The notes below the pieces were generated by a model, which saw only the letters and a program-made list of their open reading frames with translations, had not been told where the DNA came from and made no database searches. A stretch of 64,000 nucleotides of DNA from Spinacia oleracea (taxonomy: Eukaryota > Streptophyta > Magnoliopsida > Caryophyllales > Amaranthaceae). Location of the stretch: positions 45,870,027 to 45,934,026 of the forward strand of contig NC_079491.1 of NCBI RefSeq assembly GCF_020520425.1. The letters are read 5' to 3'. Both the position numbers and the translations under genes were made by a program. Each line of letters begins with the position of its first letter. The stretch's first letter is position 1. Below are positions 57,280 to 64,000 of the stretch, in pieces.

Positions 57280-57740
57280 AGGATCTGGGCCGAGCTTTTT
57301 GTCAGATCTGGACTCTTAAACACGGAGCTTTTGAGACTTATCCGAGTTTCTTAGTGCGTATTAACTTATGATGGAATGCGTCTGGGCCCGTTACGAACTC
57401 TAGGTTCGTTAGGAATTTAATTAATACGTAACTCTTATTTTCGAATTATAGCAGGAATAGAATTCCTTTTGCCAATTCTATCTCTTTTAGGACTTATGTT
57501 GGAGTGCAACACCTAATTCTGACAAATTTCTATCTTTTATGACTTTGCCACTTTTAACAACTACTTCTTACGGCAGTTACTATTCTTAGCAGGTTTCTAT
57601 AAATAACAGTTTTGGTTGAAATGAAAGGGTGATTGAGATTCGTTATTTTATAGGAGATGCGTTGCCAAATGGAGATTTATGTTCTCATCATCGAACCTTC
57701 CCTTTCGGGAATGGGGACAAAAGTAGGTGTCTACAGTATT

Positions 57741-57952
57741 CTTCCGGCCGATCTTACATATCAACAAAAGAAGAATTTCCTACATGATGTTCGGTTCTAT
57801 TTTTGGGATGACCTTTATTTGTTTCGTGAGACTGCTGAAGGGTTGTACAAGCGTTGTGTTCCGGAATGGGAAGTCCAAGGTATTATCAGTAGGTGTCATT
57901 CTTCACCTTATGGTGGTCACCATGGACCGGCAAAGACTAACGCTAAGTTGTT
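57741..57952 (+). pseudogene. pol: Athila integrase, N-terminal zinc-binding fragment
   Basis: This stretch continues the Athila frame after solo LTR B. It contains WDDLYLF, CVPEWEVQGIISRCHSSPYGGHHGPAKT, the zinc-binding part of a gypsy integrase. It is cut at 57952 by the copia LTR, so the catalytic core lies outside the window. Confidence 0.88.
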
Positions 57953-59322
57953 TGTTAGGTTATGATACATATGACAATTCATAAATCATGCGGAAAAACC
58001 ATAAAGCCCGGAAAGCATATTATTTACACATAATCATTTAGCATAGAATAGATGCATACATGTTGTAGCGTGCATTCCCTAGCTGCGCCCGAACCGAACA
58101 AGAACAAGTCTTTAGGACTCCAAATGTCGTCCCTCCGTAGATAGTCCACAGTACGTCCGGATCCGCCTCAAGTTAGACCAACTAGAATCGCCCTTAAGGT
58201 GCTTAGGAATTTCGGCTATGTGTTTGCAAGTGTTTGGCTGATTTTTCTTTCAAAAACTTACCCTTTGAATACTTCAATCGTACCCATAAATTGTGACCCT
58301 AGGCACCTATTTGTAGGGGTATGGAAAAGGAATTGTAATCCTACTAGGATGTGGATTTGCTAGTTAGAATCTTATTAGGACTCTAAATAACAAAATTAAT
58401 CTATTAGGATTAGGATTTAATCTTTGCACGAATTCTAATAGGATTAGGATTCCCGCACAAACGTTGCACGAGCCGTGCACCCGCGCAAGCCTTGCGGCCC
58501 ACGACAGGCGCACAGCGCTCGACCCACGCTGTTGTGCTCTCGCGCGCGCGCGCCCTTGGCTGGGCCACGCCTTGCGCTGGGCCTGGTCGAGGCGTGCGTT
58601 GGTGCGTGCGGCTCGTTGGGCGATGGCCTGGCTTCGTGCTGGGCCTTCGTCTAGCGGGCCTCGTCCGATGCTAATTTTTACGATACGCTTCCGATTAATT
58701 CCTGATTCCGGAATTCATTTCCGATACGAACAATATTTAATATTTCCGATTCCGGAATTAATTTCCGTTTCGAACAAATATTTAATATTTCCGTTTCCGG
58801 AATTATTTTCTGATTCCGATAATATTTCCGATTCTGACAATATTTCCGTTTCCGGCAATATTTCCGATTCTGGCAATATTTCCATTTCCGATAATATTTT
58901 CCGATACGTACCATGTTTCCGTTTCCGGCAACATCTACGACTTGGATAATATTTCTATTTCCGATACGATCCATATTTCCGTTTCTGGCAATATCATCGT
59001 TTCCGGAGTATTCATTTCTTGCTTGTGACGATCTCAGCTCCCACTGAAACCAAGATCCGTCGATTCCGAATATCCATAGATAGAGTATTTAATGTCATTT
59101 AAATACTTGATCTGTTTACGTACTATTTGTGTGACCCTACGGGTTCAGTCAAGAGTAAGCTGTGGATTAATATCATTAGTTCCACTTGAACTGAAGCGGC
59201 CTCTAGCTAGGCATTCAGCTCACTTGATCTCACTGAATTGTTAACTTGTTAATTAATACTGAACCGCATTTATTAGACTTAACATAGAATGCATACTTGG
59301 ACCAAGGGCATTATTTCCTTCA
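57953..59322 (-). repeat. Copia 3' LTR, copy 2 (1370 bp)
   Basis: On the minus strand it runs TGAAGGAAATAATG to CATAACCTAACA. It contains the CGGAAA array (58681-59005) and a GC-rich block (58460-58670). The TATA site reads TACAAATAG here (58308-58316). Confidence 0.92.
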
Positions 59323-60178
59323 GTCTCCCACTTGTCCTTAGGGACAAGTGTGCATTTCCTAATTCCTTTGTCGCTCGATGCTTGCTCTTGAACATAAGGT
59401 AAGAGTTGTCATCCTTATTATGTCCAGAGGTGTTTCTCGGTTTCAGAGTTCAACTGATCAAATAAACAGATAATCATAGCCTATGATTCATCCGAGCACG
59501 GCCATGCATTTCACAGTTTCTAGCTCTCCGAGTGGCCTTGTACAACTTTTAAGCATCTCATCCCGATTTATGGGAGGACAATCCCAATCTTGCGATCTTG
59601 AGATTAGACTTCGTTTGATAGGTGATTACCTGAGCATTGCCTTTATAGCCTCCTTTTACGGTGCGACGGTTGGTCAACGTCAAAGCAACCAGTTCTCAAA
59701 CAAGTAATCTCAAATCACTCAGGTATTGAGGATTTAGTGTCTAATAATTTAATGAATTTTACTTATGACAGATTTTCATCTCTTACAGTAAAGTTTCATA
59801 GGTCTGTCCGATACTAGTCTTCCCAAAGTAAGTATCTATGCAAATGATTATGACATTGCCATGTCCACATAGTTCAAGAAACAGAACTACTAGTCATCTT
59901 GCATTCTAGTCGTCTAACGTTTTCTATGCGTCCAATTTTATAGAAAACTCCGACTAGGGACCATTTTCAACCTTTGACATTCAAGTTCACTTGATAGACA
60001 TTTCTTAGTCACAGGACTGGTCCTGACTGTCTATCTTGAATATATCGTCAAATTGAAGAGACTCATCATTTAATAAACCACAAATTAAATGGAAAAATGA
60101 ATTCTATTCATTTATTGTGAATGATTAACCAATATTGTTTTACAAAGATTTAAAACTTTAAAACATTAAACAAGGATA
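59323..60178 (-). other. Copia 3' untranslated region with purine tract, copy 2
   Basis: GGACAAGTGGGAGAC (minus strand, 59323-59337) is the likely polypurine tract. The rest is non-coding and matches 11999-12845. Confidence 0.75.
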
Positions 60179-63100
60179 TCAAAGCCATTCTCCAATATGC
60201 TTGATTCCCATAGCTGCAGTGTGCGAGTTGTGCTTCGCCTGCGGCAGAGGTTTAGTCAATGGATCTGATATGTTGTCATCAGTTCCAATCTTGCTTATCT
60301 CGACTTCTTTTCTTTCAACGAACTCTCGTAGAAGGTGAAATCTACGAAGTACATGCTTGACTCTCTGGTGGTGTCTAGGCTCCTTTGCCTGTGCAATAGC
60401 TCCGTTATTATCACAATACAGGGCTATAGGTCCTTTAATGGAGGGGACTACACCAAGTTCGCCTATGAACTTCCTTAGCCATATAGCTTCCTTTGCTGCT
60501 CCATGTGCAGCAATGTACTCCGCTTCAGTTGTAGAATCCGCAATGGTGCTTTGCTTAGCACTTTTCCAGCTTACTGCACCTCCGTTGAGGCAGAAGACAA
60601 ACCCAGACTGTGATCTGAAATCATCTTTGTCGGTTGGGAAACTTGCGTCCGTATAGCCTTTAACAATTAATTCATCATCTCCACCATAGACCAGGAAGTC
60701 ATCTTTGTGCCTTTTCAGGTAGTTCAGAATATTCTTGGCAACAGTCCAATGCGCCTCTCCTGGGTCTGACTGGTATCTGCTCGTAGCACTGAGTGCGTAC
60801 GCAACATCCGGGCGTGTACATATCATAGCATACATTATTGAACCAATCAATGATGCATATGGAATCCCATTCATTCGTCTACGCTCATCAAGTGTTTTTG
60901 GGCACTGAGTCTTGCTTAGAGTTATTCCATGAGACATGGGTAGGTAGCCTCGATTGGAGTCTTCCATCTTGAACCTATCAAGCACCTTATTGATATAAGT
61001 GCTTTGACTAAGTCCAATCATCCTTTTAGATCTATCTCTGTAAATCTTAATGCCTAATATGTACTGTGCTTCTCCTAGATCCTTCGTCGAAAAACATTTA
61101 CCAAGCCAAATCTTGACAGAGTTCAACATAGGAATGTCATTTCCGATAAGTAATATGTCGTCGACATACAATACTAGGAAAGCAATTTTGCTCCCACTGA
61201 CCTTCTTGTATACACAAGATTCGTCTGCGTTCTTGATGAAACCAAAGTCACTGACTGCTTCATCAAAACGTATATTCCAGCTCCTTGATGCCTGCTTCAA
61301 TCCATAGATTGATTTCTTTAGCTTGCATACCTTTTTAGCATTCTTTGGATCCTCAAAACCTTCAGGCTGTGTCATAAACACAGTTTCTGTTAAAATGCCG
61401 TTTAAGAAAGCAGTTTTGACATCCATCTGCCATATTTCGTAATCGTAATATGCAGCGATTGCTAACATTATCCAAATAGACTTTAGCATTGCAACTGGTG
61501 AAAAGGTTTCATCGTAATCCACACCGTGGACTTGCCTGTAACCTTTTGCAACCAATCTAGCTTTGAAAACTTCAAGTTTCCCATCCTTGTCCTTTTTCAG
61601 TTTGAAAACCCATTTGCTTCCAATGGCTTGGTAGCCATCTGGCAAATCGACCAAATCCCATACTTGGTTTTCAGACATGGAGTCTAATTCAGATTGCATG
61701 GCTTCTTGCCATTGCTTGGAGCTAGGGCTCGTCATAGCTTGTTTGTAAGTCGCAGGTTCATCACTTTCAAGTAATAGAACGTCATAGCTCTCGTTCGTCA
61801 AAATACCTAAGTACCTTTCCGGTTGAGATCTATATCTTTGCGATCTACGCGGGGTAACATTTCTAGATTGACCATGATTCTCACCAGATACTTCTAAAGA
61901 TCTCTGAGTTTCATCCTGAATGTCATCTTGAGCATTCTCTAGAGTTTGTTGTTCGACTCGAATTTCTTCGAGGTCTACTTTTCTCCCACTTGTCATTTTG
62001 GAAATGTGATCTTTCTCCAAAAAGACACCATCTCGAGCAACAAACACCTTGTTCTCAGATGTATTGTAGAAGTAATACCCCTTTGTTTCCTTTGGATAGC
62101 CCACAAGGATACATTTGTCAGATTTTGGATGAAGTTTGTCTGAAATTAATCGCTTGACGTATACTTCACATCCCCAAATCTTAAGAAAAGACACATTTGG
62201 AGGCTTTCCAAACCATAACTCATATGGAGTCTTTTCGACAGCTTTAGACGGAGCTCTATTTATAGTGAGTGCGGTTGTATTTAGTGCATGTCCCCAAAAT
62301 TCTAATGGAAGTTCGGCCTGACCCATCATTGACCTGACCATGTCTAGCAAGGTTATGTTCCTCCGTTCTAACACACCGTTCCATTGTGGTGTTCCAGGAG
62401 GAGTCAATTCTGATAGAATTCCACATTCTTTCAGATGGTCATCAAATTCATAGCTCAGATATTCACCGCCTCTATCAGACCGCAGTTCCTTAATCTTCTT
62501 GCCTAATTGATTCTCTACTTCATTCTGAAATTCCTTGAATTTGTCAAAGGATTCAGACTTATGCTTCATTAGGTAGACATAACCATATCTACTGAATTCA
62601 TCAGTGAAAGTGATAAAGTAGCTGAAACCACCTCTAGCATTTGTACTCATTGGTCCACATACATCTGTATGGATTAAACCCAATAGTTCATTTGCTCTTT
62701 CTCCAACTTTAGAGAAAGGTTGCTTTGTCATTTTGCAAAGTAAACATGATTCGCATTTACCATAATCCTCTAAGTCAAATGGTTCTAGAATTCCTTCCTT
62801 TTGAAGTCTTTCTAAGCGTTTCAAGTTAATATGGCCTAATCGACAATGCCACAGATAGGTGAGATCTGAATCATCCTTTTTGGCCTTTTTGGTATTTATG
62901 TTATAAACTTGTTTGTCGTGATCTAATAAATAGAGTCCATTGACCAATCTAGAAGATCCATAAAACATCTCTTTAAAATAAAACGAACAACTATTGTCTT
63001 TTATTAAAAAGGAAAATCCCTTAGCATCTAAGCAAGAAACTGAAATGATGTTTTTAGTAAGACTTGGAACATGGAAACATTCTTCCAGTTCCAAAACTAG

Positions 63101-63991
63101 CCCGGAGGGCAACGACAAATAATAAGTTCCTACAGCTAATGCAGTAATCCGTGCTCCATTTCCCACTCGTAGGTCGACTTCACCCTTGCTTAACTTTCTA
63201 CTTCTTCTTAGTCCCTGTGGATTGGAACATAAGTGTGAGCCACAACCTGTATCTAATACCCAAGAAGTTGAATTAGCAAGTATACAGTCTATAACGAAAA
63301 TACCTGAAGATGGAACGACTGTTCCGTTCTTCTGATCTTCCTTTAGCTTTGAACATTCTCTTTTGTAATGGCCTATTCCATTACAATAAAGACAGCTTGA
63401 TGTGGACTTGTCCTGCTTTGATTTAGCATTGCCCTTGGACTTTCCACTTTTCTTGAACGGTCTCCCTTTAGCCTTGAGTAAATCTTTGGCTTCACAATCC
63501 AGTATTATCTCAGCCTTTCTGACAAGGTGAACAAATTCTGCAACTGTTTCTTCTCTTGGTTCACTTAGGTATAGTTGCTTGAAGCGACCAAACCCACTGT
63601 GTAGTGAATTGAGCAAGATAGAGACTGCCATCCTTTCGCTTATTGGTGTTCCTAGTAGACTTAGGCGATCAAAGTATGAATGCTTAAGATCCACATGGAA
63701 CCTCAGTGGGACACCTACCCTCTGTTTAGTGCGAAGGAGCTGAACATGTGTTTCTTGGACTTCCATCCTATAACACCTGTTGGGAGAACTAACCTTTAGA
63801 CCAGACATTGATTCAATCAACTCATGGACGTTCAGGTCTCTGTCCTTCGTGCTTCCACGACAGATATCCCTCAGATTCTTGATGAGCGTAAAAGGTTCAT
63901 AGGCTACAAACCTTCTAGCCCAATCATCAGGGATATTGTTCAGCATGAGACTCATAACCTTTTTGAGATCCGCATCCCAGGCGAAAAATCA
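60179..63991 (-). CDS. Copia gag-pol polyprotein, nearly intact
   Basis: An open frame of 1258 residues runs from 63955 to the stop at 60179. Gag-like sequence continues upstream to an in-frame TGA at 63989-63991, so the true start is beyond the window edge and gag is probably interrupted. Domains in order: gag, zinc knuckle C188-C191-H196-C201, protease DTG at 235-237, integrase zinc site H370-H375-C401-C404 and catalytic D431-D494-E530 with 35-residue spacing. Reverse transcriptase has D845 and YVDD at 930-933. RNase H includes D1103 (YTDASF), E1144 (STTEAEY) and D1182. All key residues of the four enzymes are present. The protein would process itself, copy element RNA into DNA and insert it into the genome. 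Confidence 0.93.
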
Positions 63992-64000
63992 TTCAGGGGT

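Larger units (their letters stand above)
38238..57735 (-). repeat. P-family solo LTR B, minus strand, split by nested insertions
   Basis: The LTR occupies 38238-38453 and 56471-57735, about 1476 bp when the insertion is set aside. The target duplication GTATT is at 38233-38237 and 57736-57740. It carries module 12 (57218-57279) and a minus-strand TATA box at 57136-57143. It is independent of solo LTR A because the duplications differ. Confidence 0.92.
30901..57952 (+). mobile_element. Athila-like Ty3/gypsy element, heavily nested, 3' part not in window
   Basis: The element consists of a 5' LTR, an Athila-type primer site, gag, protease, reverse transcriptase, RNase H and the start of integrase. 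It is interrupted by two P-family solo LTRs (34211-35678 and the nest 38238-57735) and cut in integrase at 57952 by a copia element. Its coding frames join cleanly when each insertion is set aside. The remainder of integrase and the 3' LTR lie beyond the copia element. Confidence 0.88.
57953..64000 (-). mobile_element. Ty1/copia retrotransposon, copy 2, minus strand
   Basis: The 3' LTR (57953-59322), purine tract, 3' untranslated part and gag-pol lie on the minus strand. The 5' part runs off the right edge. It is the same family as copy 1 at 7772-14240 but much better preserved in pol. Confidence 0.92.

Noticed and set aside
34211..57735. A single P element with LTRs at 34211 and 38238-57735
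   Set aside because: The sequence between them is Athila pol, and each LTR has its own matching target duplication.

Overview
This 64 kb window looks like intergenic DNA from a flowering plant and is made almost entirely of nested LTR retrotransposons. I see no convincing host gene, rRNA, tRNA or CRISPR array. The plant assignment rests on the families present: Athila-, Tat- and Tekay-like Ty3/gypsy elements and a plant-type Ty1/copia element. A beet/spinach-type (Amaranthaceae) source is only an impression. All comparisons were made by eye, without alignment tools.

Left stack (1-15513): the 3' two thirds of a Tat-lineage element (working name P family) occupies 1-7771. It carries gag on the plus strand and a two-exon accessory gene of plant-mobile-domain/DUF7745 type on the minus strand. 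It sits inside a decayed copia element (7772-14240), which in turn sits inside a minus-strand Tekay-like LTR (14241-15513). An unassigned AT-rich stretch (15514-19960) follows, with two small inverted repeats and one dispersed repeat.

Middle (19961-30709): a complete but gene-less P-family element of the large-retrotransposon-derivative type, with 1497-bp LTRs and target-site duplication TGCCC.

Right stack (30901-64000): an Athila element (5' LTR at 30901) has been hit repeatedly. One P solo LTR lies in gag (34211-35678, TSD CCACC). A second lies between RNase H and integrase (38238-57735, TSD GTATT). The second P LTR contains an Athila/Tat-like solo LTR (38454-56470, TSD ACGGC). That LTR contains a non-autonomous gag-only element (working name G family, 38992-54643, TSD ACACC), which carries an antisense gene with a gypsy-transposon (Transposase_28-like) domain. 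That gene is split by a Tekay-like element (42774-52908, TSD CCCCT). The Athila integrase is then cut by a minus-strand copia element (57953 to beyond the window end) with a nearly intact 1258-residue gag-pol frame.

The most interesting signals are these. (1) Two different non-autonomous Tat-like families share one plan: gag in sense, no pol, and a spliced accessory gene in antisense. (2) A GC-rich palindromic module (core GCGCCCAGGCCTGGGCGC) recurs at twelve loci in P-family DNA, and it lies 74-81 bp upstream of a TATA box both in the LTRs and in front of the antisense gene. (3) Two other LTR families carry their own unrelated palindrome arrays. (4) Two copia copies have near-identical pol but strongly different gag.
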